Shown: piece after piece, positions 11,510 to 20,456 of the stretch
Numbering within the stretch: the stretch's first letter is position 1
Layout of the letters: each line of letters opens with the position of its first letter
Virus record (IMG/VR): IMGVR_UViG_3300047157_000047
Span: 1 to 35,581 of that record
Source: a virus
Strand: one strand, 5' to 3'
DNA: 35,581 bases
Notes under the pieces: model-generated
Told to the model about the DNA's origin: nothing
The model's database searches: none
The model's input: only the letters and a program-made list of their open reading frames with translations
Made by a program: the position numbers and the translations under genes

Positions 11510-13525
11510 CCGATGTAACTAGAGTTGGATAGATTGCTAATATTGAACAAGGAAGAGGCTGATCTTGTTTAATAAATATAAAGCCATCCGAATTATAGTC
11601 ATCGTTAAATTCAATTTCTTTGTCTCCAGAAAGTAATGTATCAACTGGATTACTTAATAAAGATGATGTTGTTCTAAAAGGAATAGTCTCTAAATTTGTT
11701 AATGAAGGTCCAACCTTTACACCAACTGTTTCAAATAATCTTAAAACTACTTTTGAAATTCTTTTTGTTTTACCTTGAGATGTACCTTCAGCAGCTCCAC
11801 CTTCAATTCTCATTGTTTGTAAAACACTATCATAAGCTAAACCAACACATGCTTTAGTAACTGATCTATCTAAAGATATTGCACCAGAGCATTAACAACT
11901 TTATTTGCATGAGTAGATCCATCAGCCAAGTATAGAAACTGTTTGACCTTCTAAATGTGCTAATCCACTTAATGTTGTTGTTGCTGATCCAGAATAGGAG
12001 AGATGGCTATCTAAAAATTTAAAATCTTGTTGCAGATGTTTCATCAAAATCAAAATCAGAAAAACATTCTACATATCTTTTAGTTGCACCATTGATTGTT
12101 CTTTTAACAATAACCCAAACTTCATCTTCAGTTAAAACTCCAGAAATTGAAGCAACACTTTCACAAACTGCATTACCACTTCCAAAAGCTCCACCGAATA
12201 TATGTCTTGACCAGGCAATTACATTTTCAGATCTTTGATAAGTTAAACAAGCTAGAACTCCATCATCTCTTACACACCAAATATTACTATCTGGCTCTTG
12301 TTGATATGCCATTTCATTAATTCCAGTATCTAGTAACTGTCTCATTTAAGAATGTTAAGTCTGGAGCTTGATAACCATCACTATCAAAGTTGTATTGTAG
12401 TTCTCTAATTTTTCTTTTTGCTTTTTGTAAAAACAATATTGCGTTACCAGCTGGAATAGCATCAACATTAGCTGATCCAAAAGAACTTTGTCTTTTAATT
12501 GTAATGTTAGTTGGTGTAATACTCGCATCTGTTCCATCAGCTGATACTGTAAATTCTCCTCCAGTAGTTCCAACCACTAAAGTTCTTACTGCTTTTAAAT
12601 ATCTAATGGCATTAACTTGATTAGATGCAATCGTATAAACCATAGCATCATCAGCATTAGTACCAGTAGTCATGTTTTCATAATCTCCAGCTTTAGAAAA
12701 AAATAATGTTTGTGGCTCATCTGTAGTTCCAGCAAAAACTAATCTTTGTTCAAAGAATGATACAACTTGAAGGATGACCAGTCGTATCTGAAAACGCTCC
12801 TAACTTCCAATCTGTCTTAGCATCAGTATTAGCAAATGCAGTTGTAATTGTACAAACAACAACTGTCGTACTGGTCTAGCTGTAATTTTAGCTTTACCCA
12901 CTATTAAAAGATATTATTCTTCCAACATCGGTAGTTTGAAATCCAGCTCCACCATTTATTCCAGTAACCGCAGAAGCAGTAATATTAACGCCAGATCCAG
13001 TTGCAGCTTGAGCTGGTGTTAAAGTTGTAGCTGTCGTATTTGTTGCAAATAAGGTCCATCTGTAAAATCAACTTCTGCTAATGTCCAATTAGTATGACCA
13101 GTTCTTGATAAGCTTCATCACTTCATGATTTGGATGTGTGATGTACATAACATCAGCTGATTGAGCAAATTTAATATCAAACAATTCTGCTGTTAAATAT
13201 GGTGATGATATTTCATAAGCTGATCCACCAGATAAGATCTGACCTTTATCTTTAAAAAATCTAATATAAGTATTTCCAAATTCTAAAATATAAGTTTGAG
13301 TAGTTGAAAATTCAAAAGGTATTAATCTTGTTTTAGCAGCAGCTTGATTTAACTTCTGCAATAAATTGAGTACCTACTCTTCTAGTAGCAGCACCTTGAG
13401 GATGTACTAAAAAGTTTTCTAAAGTTTTTGCACCAGAGCTATATTTTCAAAATCTGTTCTACCATCATTTTTGGAGAAAACTCTCCTGATACAAAAGATG
13501 TTAAAGCAAGTGTTGTTCTTGGCAT
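11502..13525 (-). CDS. Tail nozzle / tubular protein B-like, ~675 aa, heavily frameshifted
   Basis: The start ATG 13523-13525 gives MPRTTLALTSFVSGEFSPKM. Repairing an indel at ~13455 gives the family hallmark GRTDFEKYSSGAKTLENF, then HPQGAATRRVGTQFIAEVK. Downstream, LFDIKFAQSADVMYITHPNHEV and the C-terminal PLPCSILAIYPTLVTSDG are characteristic of the podoviral nozzle family (T7 gp12 analogue). Roughly ten indels split it; surviving fragments lie at 13361-13089, 12673-12317, 12345-12019 and 11813-11502. The protein forms the distal tail tube that carries the fibres. The stop overlaps the next start by 8 nt. The indel density is the highest in the window. Confidence 0.75.
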
Positions 13526-13575
13526 ATTTTTTAAAAATTTCTTGTTGAGTTAAACCTTGTTCTTCTCTTTTACAT

Positions 13576-13725
13576 TTAGTTAGTTGGATCAATTTCGCCT
13601 TCATTAATAATTTCTACTAATGCGTATCGATAAACTTTTGTGTCATCATCTCCCCATTGAAAATGAAGAAATTTAGGCTCTGAATATTTTTCTATTAATC
13701 TTGGATCAAAAGATGAGTTGGTCAT
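13576..13725 (-). CDS. Small conserved-looking protein between tail tube A and nozzle genes (frameshifted)
   Basis: ATG 13723-13725 overlaps the upstream stop as TAATG. As given it reads 49 aa, MTNSSFDPRLIEKY...HFQWGDDDTKVYRYALVEIIN, and stops at 13576. Shifting one base at ~13575 continues as CKREEQGLTQQEIFKKYAKN, overlapping the nozzle start. The natural end is therefore probably 50-70 nt further on. I do not recognise the family. Its position and coupling suggest a tail or assembly role. Confidence 0.5.
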   Translation of the reverse strand: MTNSSFDPRLIEKYSEPKFLHFQWGDDDTKVYRYALVEIINEGEIDPTN

Positions 13726-14301
13726 TATAATCTAGCATCAGTAAATTCGTTGCTTTCTACTGTCCTAATATTTTCTGTTGCATCTATAAATCTTGCCTCT
13801 CTTAATCTTTCATCTGCTCTCACCATATAATTATTGCTAGTGTTGCATTGTTAGTTAATTGCATAAGCTAATATCTGCAGCAAGTTGATGAGAAATACTT
13901 TCTTGTAAATAAGTATCGTAATTATTTGGATCAGTATCTAAAGCAATATAAATTAAAAAACAGTTCCTTCATTAGTTACAATATTTCTACCTTCTAATTT
14001 ATAATCAATACTTGATGCAATACTATCTGTTGTTCCATTATGAATTTTTAAAACTCTTAAACAATCTGAAGGTAAGAGCATAAGCATAGAATATTCTACT
14101 ACTGGAGCTGTACTGTTTTGAGCTAATTGAACTCTTTTGTGTAAACAGTTCCAAGCATGAGATCTAAATACTCTATTTCTTACTGGCTCATATCTTTGGT
14201 TACATAATCTAGCATTCTTACTATCATCTGTTAATGCTGAAATTGTTGATGCTCCTAATAAGATTAAGAGCTGAATTTGCTATATCTACTGCACTTGCCA
14301 T
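13725..14301 (-). CDS. Tail tubular protein A-like (T7 gp11 analogue), ~192 aa, frameshifted
   Basis: Starts MASAVDIANSAL (ATG 14299-14301) behind AAGGAGAAAAAACATAATG. Rejoining three frames (breaks at ~14262, ~13965 and ~13865) gives LGASTISALTDDSKNARLCNQRYEPVRNRVFRSHAWN, written here only in part as the motif 'NQRYEPVRNRVFRSHAWN'. This is diagnostic of gp11-type gatekeeper proteins, which start with a single helix pair and this Arg-rich stretch. It ends ...ADERLREARFIDATENI near 13730. The ring sits under the portal and above the nozzle. The stop overlaps the next start (TAATG). Confidence 0.75.
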
Positions 14302-14518
14302 TATGTTTTTTCTCCTTGTTCCTACATGAAAATCTAATTGCTAATTTCTCATCTTCGAAATCTTCTTTATAAAGTTCGTTTAATAAAAAATGTGATTGTT
14401 TGTATCCTTGGTTTATACAAGCGGACCAATTATCAAATGATCCAGTAATACTTTCGTTATTACATTTAGTTTCTGCTGTTGCATAACTACACACATATAA
14501 AATTAAAAGGTATTTCAC
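14264..14518 (-). CDS. Small cysteine-containing protein with signal-peptide-like N-terminus
   Basis: 84 aa as given. It begins MKYLLILYVCSYATAETKCN, a short hydrophobic leader followed by a polar region with four further cysteines (C18, C33 region, C-terminal FSC), so it may be exported or membrane-anchored. The stop as given lies 38 nt inside the gp11-like gene. The last ~20 residues use that gene's start region in another frame, so an indel near 14320 probably moved the real end. Function unknown. Confidence 0.5.
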   Translation of the reverse strand: MKYLLILYVCSYATAETKCNNESITGSFDNWSACINQGYKQSHFLLNELYKEDFEDEKLAIRFSCRNKEKKHNGKCSRYSKFSS

Positions 14519-14519
14519 T

Positions 14520-14795
14520 TTAACATTTCCATCTTCGTCTTGCTTGTCTAATTCTTGAATTAGGATTATTTTTAGTTTTTGCAGAAGATCTCTTCAGTTG
14601 TCCTAAAGATCTTGCACAATATGATTTTCTTCTTTTCGCAGCCTTTGATCCTTTTTTAACTTTACCAGTTACTGCGGTTTTTAATTTTGATCCTGGATTA
14701 GCTCTTCTATAAGCTTTCACTCCAGCCTTTGTCATTCCAGCACCTTTTTTAGTAGGTCTGTAATTTTTTTTATTTCTTGAAATTGCTCTTGCCAT
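14520..14795 (-). CDS. Very basic DUF6321-like protein, 91 aa
   Basis: Intact. Arg/Lys make up over a third of the residues. The core (KKGAGMTKAGVKAYRRANPGS... TGKVKKGSKAAKRRKSYCARS... NSRIRQARRRWKC) matches a small conserved family of marine phages that I recall as DUF6321. It lies in the head operon, 47 nt after the capsid-accessory gene. A nucleic-acid-binding role, such as DNA condensation or packaging, is an inference from charge and location only. Confidence 0.65.
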   Translation of the reverse strand: MARAISRNKKNYRPTKKGAGMTKAGVKAYRRANPGSKLKTAVTGKVKKGSKAAKRRKSYCARSLGQLKRSSAKTKNNPNSRIRQARRRWKC

Positions 14796-14842
14796 TTGAC
14801 TAATGCCTGGCGGATTTCTCCGCCAAACAAAATGATTATTGA

Positions 14843-15286
14843 CTACTCAACTGTGTACATAACCCAACAATGAATAGAGCCACTTATAGTTGCTCCACCA
14901 GTTGTAATTACAATATCAGTTTCCGCAGTTGTTCTGTAACCCAGACCAGTCATCGCAGTATTAGCAGCAGTAGAGCCACCTAACATTGATTGTGTTTGAC
15001 CAGCAGCATTCCATGTACCAACAGCAGCTAAATATCTGTCATCGTCTCCGCTGTCTCCAACTTTTAAAGTTGAAGATCCGCCTAAAGCATCACACTTTAG
15101 AACAACATCCATTATAGTTGCGTTAGTTGGTATTCTACCAATCGTTATATCTGATCCAGATGCAAGACTTGAAGCTTCATAGTTATCGTATGAAACTCTC
15201 ATCTTTCCACCAAGAACTTCGCTGTCCACTTTAACAATAGGATCAGCAGTTATATTTGTGTAATTTACACCTTTAACACTTGCCAT
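14843..15286 (-). CDS. Capsid-associated (decoration-like) protein, 147 aa
   Basis: Intact ORF immediately downstream of the major capsid gene, with SD GGAGATATATATCATG. It is Gly/Ser/Thr/Ala-rich and predicted all-beta (SGSDITIGRIPTNATIMDVV, TTGGATISGSIHCWVMYTVE). No catalytic motif is visible. Placement and beta-rich character suggest a head decoration or stabilising protein made in large amounts; the exact role is unproven. Confidence 0.6.
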   Translation of the reverse strand: MASVKGVNYTNITADPIVKVDSEVLGGKMRVSYDNYEASSLASGSDITIGRIPTNATIMDVVLKCDALGGSSTLKVGDSGDDDRYLAAVGTWNAAGQTQSMLGGSTAANTAMTGLGYRTTAETDIVITTGGATISGSIHCWVMYTVE

Positions 15287-15305
15287 GATATATATCTCCT
15301 ATTGA

Positions 15306-16170
15306 TTAAGCTTCATGAGCTTGGATTGTTACAACTTTATCTTCTTCCATTCTTGTTGCACCGATTGACTGGCAAACATAAACTTGATGAGCATAACCTT
15401 TGTCAGATCTCTCATCAATTCTAGTCATTAAGTCTTGACCGATAGCCATCTTACATGCCATCCATTGCCCAAACTAGGCAAAGTCTTTTAGATGATGCAG
15501 ATGTAAGTCTGTTAGACACTATAAAGTTGAAGCCAAGGAATGAATTAACTTCTCCATTCGCTAAAGCTTTAACCGTATTAAAATCACTAGATGTAACTTC
15601 TGTAGTTCCTAATAAATCTGTGATCTGTTTTGGCCAACAGCAATGTATCTAGCGATTGACTTGGATCAACTGAAGCTGCATCAAGAATTCTTTTGCAGAT
15701 CTTAATTTAGCAATAGTTAAACCAGCAGTACCACTTTCAGTTATCTTTTGGCTTGACGGAAGAGCAGTAGATGTAGATCCAGTCTCTCCAGTAAAAGCTG
15801 TTCCAGATGCAGCAGCGATAATTTCATCATCTTGAGCTCTTCCTAATGCGAAAGCAGCAGCAGAGGCATAAGATGATGTTGGATCGATTAGAGTACGAAT
15901 TTTATCTTGGTTATCGATAAGATCTGCGTACTCATAATCAACAAGACTTACTCTTCTTCTTGCATGTGGTGTATCCATCTGTGGAGTATCAGCATGTCTT
16001 GTAGTTCTTTTAACTGCAAGAGCACTTCCGACTTGATCAAAAATGCATTTTTGCCGACAACAGTTTCAACATCAACAGCAGATCTCAGCAAGTGAGCCTT
16101 TTTGTTGTGATAGCATTTGTACATTGTTTGAATACTGCTGTACAAAAGCTGTAGTAATTTGATTAGACAT
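15306..16170 (-). CDS. Major capsid protein, ~290 aa, broken by about six single-base frameshifts
   Basis: Starts MSNQITTAFVQQYSNNVQML (ATG 16168-16170) behind AGGAGATTAGAAAAT. Rejoined fragments give LLRSAVDVETVVGKNAFF, DQVGSALAVKRTTRHADTPQ, DTPHARRRVSLVDYEYADLI, ALGRAQDDEIIAAASG, KRILDAASVDPSQSRYIAVG, ITDLLGTTEVTSSDFNTVKA, LGFNFIVSNRL and MAIGQDLMTRIDERSDKGYA to HEA at 15306. The RH.DTP..DTPH.RRR.SL pattern, the GRAQDDEI element and the GQD..TRIDER ending are those of a phage major capsid family (HK97-type fold) common in short-tailed marine phages. Breaks are at ~16085, ~16040, ~15692, ~15657, ~15630 and ~15452. Confidence 0.85.
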
Positions 16171-16248
16171 ATTTTCTAATCTCCTTATGTTGTTATGGTT
16201 GATTTAATCGATTTGATTGTCTCCAAGAGGAGGTCGTATCTGTGAATT

Positions 16249-16455
16249 TTAAGACTTCACTTTGTCTTTTTTCTTGGCGGTCTTTTCAGATTGTCGCTTT
16301 GAAGTTTGCATAACCCAGTCAAAATAATTTTCAGCTATTGGCAGAGGATCTCTTCGATCATTCTCTGGACCAAATTCAGTTGCTAGTCTTAAACATTCAA
16401 GTCTAACTTCTGTGTCTGTTATTATTTCGCCTGGCTCAAATTTTTCATTAGCCAT
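16249..16455 (-). CDS. Small protein between scaffold and capsid, 68 aa
   Basis: Intact. MANEKFEPGEIITDTEVRLE is acidic at first; the C-terminus is basic (KRQSEKTAKKKDKVKS). Its ATGGCTAA start overlaps the scaffold stop by 8 nt. It precedes the capsid gene with a ~78-bp gap. Family not recognised by name, but the location suggests a head-assembly accessory. Confidence 0.6.
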   Translation of the reverse strand: MANEKFEPGEIITDTEVRLECLRLATEFGPENDRRDPLPIAENYFDWVMQTSKRQSEKTAKKKDKVKS

Positions 16456-17292
16456 TTAACATCTCTCTTAACTTCAAGACTTCTTGAACTGCTTTGTTAT
16501 GATTTGGATGTGTTTTGCTCCAATATGCAGATCCTTCTTGAGTTAGTTCGTTAATTTCTTTTTCGATGTCTTTAGCTGTCATATATTCAGATCCATCGCC
16601 TTTGATGATTTCATCTTCAGATAATTTGTCAGCTAGTTCAGAAAAAGCTTTTATAACTTTAATGTTGTCTCCAAGTCTTGATCCATCTTTAAGATAAGTA
16701 TTTTCTAAAAACTCTGATCCTAAAGAATTAACTGCAAGCTTTTTAGCCTGGTCAAGTCTCTTATTAAATTGAGGTCCAAACTCTGCTTTTAAGTTCAGTC
16801 TCAGTTTGTAATCTGTGCTTCAGCAGCAGCTTCTTCTTGAGATGCAGCATTGTTACCATTCATCTCATTATAAAACTTAATTAAGCCTTCAGCTTGTTTA
16901 GGAAGTAATCCTAATTGATGAGCAGCTTTATTAAATTCTTTAACTTGCGTTTGATCCAGTTCTTGATCTTTGATGTTATATTGATAATCATCTGGACTTT
17001 CTGGAGCACCCAGTTTTTTAAATACTTCATTCCAATCCTCGTCTGTTGCATGCTTATTAGGAACTGGAATTTTATCAGCTCCAACTAACTTTTGTGCATG
17101 GAGATAACTTTTTACGAAATCTTCCATATTGTTAAAATTGTCCAAAGCTTTTTCTTCTTTGAAACCTTCAGGAATTAAATCTTTAAAATTTGTTTCCTGG
17201 TTTTCTGCAACTTCAGTTATTACAGTATTATTCTGAACAACTTCTGTTGGCTGTTCAGATTGCTCCGCTGGAGCAGTTGTCTGATTTTCCAT
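16448..17292 (-). CDS. Capsid scaffolding protein, 281 aa with one frameshift
   Basis: As given it stops at 16801. Adding one base near 16800 continues as KAEFGPQFNKRLDQAKKLAV... to HNKAVQEVLKLREMLNG, stop 16448; 845+1 nt is divisible by three. The N-terminus is Gln/Glu/Thr-rich and disordered. The middle (VPNKHATDEDWNEVFKKLGAPE) and the helical Ala/Glu C-terminal half fit T7 gp9-type scaffolds. Located between portal and capsid, as in T7. Confidence 0.75.
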
Positions 17293-17318
17293 TAATATAC
17301 CTATTGGTTATTTTGATT

Positions 17319-17528
17319 TTAGAATTGCTTTAATAAAAAGAAAATTGATCTTTGTCCTTCTAAAAAAGCGGTCTCATGACTGTTATCTTTTGAGAAAGTA
17401 GTCGAACTCTCATGACATCTTATTGAGATGTCCTCTAAAACTCTTTTGCCTTCTTCTGTTCCAAAAACTGTTTTGTAATCTTCTCGGAGCTGTTTAACTT
17501 TTTTTTCTATTTCTTTATTGTGATCCAT
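17319..17528 (-). CDS. Bbp19-like small phage protein, 69 aa
   Basis: Intact. The motif FGTEEGKRVLEDISIRC, followed by TFSKDNSHETAFLEGQRS, matches the short Bbp19-type family (EGkrVL.dl...c......f..d...tAf.EG.R). These genes occur beside portal and scaffold genes in many short-tailed phages. It overlaps the portal stop by 14 nt. Virion-assembly role by location; molecular function unknown. Confidence 0.65.
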   Translation of the reverse strand: MDHNKEIEKKVKQLREDYKTVFGTEEGKRVLEDISIRCHESSTTFSKDNSHETAFLEGQRSIFFLLKQF

Positions 17529-19134
17529 CTTGAACTACTTTTGCCATTGGAGCTGCATTCTTCGCCATTTGTGTTTCAGCCATTTGTTGCTGCATTTCCA
17601 TTTGTTGTGCTTCTTGTTCAGCTCTTTCAGTTCTAATTTGTTCTACTTCAGCATCTGATTTAATAACTTTTGCTGGTAATCCTAAAATATCAATAATGTT
17701 TTTAACTAATCCATTCTCATCGATGTAATCCATAACTGGCATTGTTTGAGCAAGTGATCCAAAGATTTCTAATCCTCTCATTAATGAGATTGAAGCTCTT
17801 GTCCTCTTTGTGCTAATGCCATTGGAGATACAAATTCTATTTTTAATTCTTGTTGCTGAAGAATATCTGGAGATTGCATAAACAATCCATTTCTTAAAAG
17901 AATATTAAATACTCTAGTTATTAATGGAGATAATAATTCAGATTGTAATCTACCTAATACTGGACCAAGTATTCTCATCTTCTCTTCTTGTCTTTGAATT
18001 ACTTCAGTCGCTGTCATGTTTCTATTTTCAGTTACAACTAACTGATCGATATGAAACATTTTATTAATAGCATCTCTTCTTTGATTTTCGTTATTAATAG
18101 TAATTGTATTATTAGCATTAATATTTAATGGCTCAATTCGATCTCTTGATCCAGATCTATAATAATTAATACTGCCTGGAGACATTCTAATAGGAGCTAA
18201 CATTCCGTCATCTGGAATGAGTAGAGGAGGATCAATTTGTTTTGCAGCAGCTTTTAAACTATTTTCTACCATTTTATTTAAAACTTTTACATCTGCTAAA
18301 GCATTCATTCCTGGAGATCTTCCATACTGTTCAGTAGAAGCTTTTAAGTATCTTGGAATGACATAAGGATTTTCTAAAAAACCACCTAATGAAATTATAT
18401 GACCACTATCCATATTCAAAATAAATACTTTGAAATGGCATATTCTTTTTATCTTTTTTATTAGGATCAAAATCTAATCTTGGTCTAACAACATGAACTA
18501 AATCTATATCATCAAATGGATTTTTGTTTGCTGTGTTTTGTACTTCTCTTGATACATTTTCAAATCCAAATTTAGATATAACAGCTTGAGCTGGCATCTT
18601 AAATCTTCTGTATAAAGTATCGACAAAACCTTTTTTATTTTCTTGGATATAAATTTCTTTAATGTGTCTTGCAGAAAAATTTAATACATCTTCTTGATCT
18701 TCTTCAATCATTAAGCATGATGTGCCAAAGGCAATCAGATCATGATAACATTCAAATATTTCTTGTTGAAAGTTTGATTTAGAAATTACATCGTACATTC
18801 TTTGTGTACTATCTTCTAACCATTCTTTCGCTTCATCGCTTTCATTTAATTGTGTTTCTTTAAATCTTAATGAAAACCATCTATTCGCAGATGAAGTCAA
18901 CATACCATGCAGAGATGCAGCTAAAAGTTCAAGAGCATGTATAGCCGTTGCATCAAATATTTGTGTATGTCGTTTATCGCCTCTTGCTCGTTCTTTTGTG
19001 ATCTCTGCTTTTCTAGGTAACATAAGATCTGCTACTTCTTGCCAATGGCTTTCAAAGTTGGATCTTTTTTCCATTAACCTAGATAGGTTGTCTTTTAGCT
19101 GTTTAGCCAAAGTTCTAAATTCTTGTGATTGCAT
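17515..19134 (-). CDS. Portal (head-tail connector), T7 gp8-like, 539 aa with two compensating frameshifts
   Basis: The N-terminal fragment (19134-18406) has FESHWQEVADLMLPRKAEIT and HALELLAASLHGMLTSSANRW, strong signatures of the podoviral portal family. The frame shifts at ~18410 (FEYG to SGHIISLGGF) and resumes with LENPYVIPRYLKASTEQYGR and EQYGRSPGMNALADVKVLNK. A second shift near 17782 leads into MRGLEIFGSLAQTMPV and the Glu/Gln-rich C-terminus. Frames are 1, 0, 1, so the total length is preserved: 539 aa against 536 for T7 gp8. The start overlaps the preceding stop as TAATG. Confidence 0.85.
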
Positions 19135-19286
19135 TATCTTTTCTTTTTTCTTTTAGCTTTATTCTTTTTGCTATTTGGAAAACCAGCTTTCATATTTTTG
19201 TAAGCTTTAGCTGATATAGTTGATTTCTTTTTAGATCTGGAAGTACCAGCTTTTTTTCTTTTATTTATATTTCTGTATAAGCTCAT
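19134..19286 (-). CDS. Basic 50-aa protein upstream of portal
   Basis: Found by hand: ATG 19284-19286, stop 19134-19136 overlapping the portal start as TAATG. It begins MSLYRNINKRKKAGTSRSKK and ends NSKKNKAKRKKKR, with about 40% Lys/Arg. It is SD-preceded and in perfect operon register, so it is likely real. Small Lys-rich proteins at this position are common in marine podoviruses. A DNA-binding or packaging role is speculative. Confidence 0.65.
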   Translation of the reverse strand: MSLYRNINKRKKAGTSRSKKKSTISAKAYKNMKAGFPNSKKNKAKRKKKR

Positions 19287-19289
19287 AAT

Positions 19290-19950
19290 TTATCCTAATA
19301 AAACTTTTTTACTTAAAGTTGCGTTTGATTTGTCTCCAGTAACAGAAGTTAAGATTGTTTTAGTTTTCTTACCTCTTTTGTTAGCAACATTGATTTCGTC
19401 TTGCGTCATCTCCACTTCTGTGGGAGCTGTCTTATCAGCTGTAATTAAATCGGACTTCACTTCAGTATTATCCATTTGTGAAGCTACTTTTGGTTGTTCA
19501 ATAGATTTTTTATTTTCTCCAGTTCGACCATCTCTTGAGATGTCATTTCCATAAGCATCTGTTCTTCCAGAAGTTCTATTATCAATATAACTTTTATATT
19601 GTTTCTCCTGGTCAGTAGCACTCATGCTTAAAAATTCTGTTTTAGTTTGACCTTTAAAATTTTTTGATCCTAAAACTTTATCAGTATAAAAATCTCTAGT
19701 AACTTTTGATCCAGCTTGTAAAGGTTTAGATAATATTGCAGCAGCAGCATTAACCATTAATGATGGAGTTTTAACTCCTTTCTTTATTTTTTCTGCACCA
19801 CGATTTCTAAAAGCATTTGGATTATCAGATTTATAAATCTAGTTCTTTTACCTTTTTCATTTATATTACCTACACCAATTTTAGTTGCAGTAGTTCTATT
19901 GGTCCAGCATCTGTTCTGCCGCCACCTTTTCCACCAGAAGGTCCACCCAT
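19290..19950 (-). CDS. Conserved-type head-region protein, ~220 aa, frameshifted
   Basis: ATG 19948-19950 gives MGGPSGGKGGGRTDAGP. Repair at ~19900 and ~19840 leads into TTATKIGVGNINEKGKRTRF, SDNPNAFRNRGAEKIKKGVK, then the open frame MVNAAAAILSKPLQAGSKVT to the end. The C-terminus (KRGKKTKTILTS...TLSKKVLLG) resembles the C-terminus of the neighbouring 20130-20354 protein (KGRRSTILTG...DKKTLLG), so the two genes share a terminal motif. Gly-rich start, disordered middle. Function unknown; presumably head completion or packaging. Confidence 0.55.
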
Positions 19951-19952
19951 AA

Positions 19953-20127
19953 TTATTTATCTCCAAATGTTAAAGTTGATTTAGTTTCTTTAGTGTCTTT
20001 AGTTTTAGATTTGCTTAACTTCGTTCTCATAAGTTATATCTTCTAAAATTAAAATCTTTGGAATGTCTAAAGCTTCTTCTACTTTTTTCTTTTTCTTTTG
20101 AAAAAATTTAGTTATTGTTGAAAACAT
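19953..20127 (-). CDS. Small Lys-rich protein, ~58 aa, frameshifted
   Basis: ATG 20125-20127: MFSTITKFFQKKKKKVEEAL, then DIPKILILEDITYENEV. As given it stops early (at ~20005). One added base restores SKTKDTKETKSTLTFGDK, ending with TAA 19953-19955, 3 nt before the next start. 175 nt needs one indel to close the frame. The FGDK end resembles the ends of its neighbours only loosely. Unknown function. Confidence 0.5.
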
Positions 20128-20129
20128 AA

Positions 20130-20354
20130 TTAGCCTAGTAAAGTTTTCTTATCGACATTTGCATCTTCGATTTCGTTTAGTCCGCTACCAGTTAAGATAG
20201 TAGATCTTCTGCCTTTTCTTTTTCTTTCAGCTTCTAACATCTCTGCTTTAGCAGCAGCATCTCTTTCCTCATCTTCGTAATTAGGAACATCAACTGGCTC
20301 TGGCATAACGATTGGAGGAGGAGCTGGAATTTTTGGTTTAAATATTGATCCCAT
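20130..20354 (-). CDS. Proline-rich/basic conserved podoviral protein, 74 aa
   Basis: Intact. MGSIFKPKIPAPPPIVMPEP is a Pro-rich lead, followed by a charged helix (EERDAAAKAEMLEAERKRKG) and RRSTILTGSGL...KKTLLG. The RRSTILTG and kTLLG elements are typical of a small protein found between terminase and portal genes in many podoviruses. Start spaced 6 nt from the upstream tiny membrane ORF's stop. Role unknown; head-assembly context. Confidence 0.65.
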   Translation of the reverse strand: MGSIFKPKIPAPPPIVMPEPVDVPNYEDEERDAAAKAEMLEAERKRKGRRSTILTGSGLNEIEDANVDKKTLLG

Positions 20355-20360
20355 AATTTT

Positions 20361-20456
20361 TTAAAGTATTGCTAAAACAATTATGATTACAGCCACTACT
20401 GCACATGTTGTTTTATGTTCTTGAATAATATGTGGAATATGTTCTTTTATTTTCAT
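20361..20456 (-). CDS. Tiny membrane protein, 31 aa
   Basis: Found by hand: ATG 20454-20456 overlaps the TerL stop (TAATG), stop 20361-20363. A polar N-terminus (MKIKEHIPHIIQEHKTT) is followed by one transmembrane segment (AVVAVIIIVLAIL). The perfect coupling and clean stop support it. It could be a holin-like or membrane-anchoring peptide, but the position beside terminase gives no direct clue. Confidence 0.5.
   Translation of the reverse strand: MKIKEHIPHIIQEHKTTCAVVAVIIIVLAIL

Noticed and set aside
12390-12620. Plus-strand ORF opposite the nozzle gene
   Set aside because: Antisense frame of a gene whose sense frames carry family motifs.
11502-16170. Programmed ribosomal frameshifting as the cause of the broken capsid and nozzle genes
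   Set aside because: Too many shifts per gene, both directions, no shared slippery heptamer; homopolymer sequencing error explains them better.
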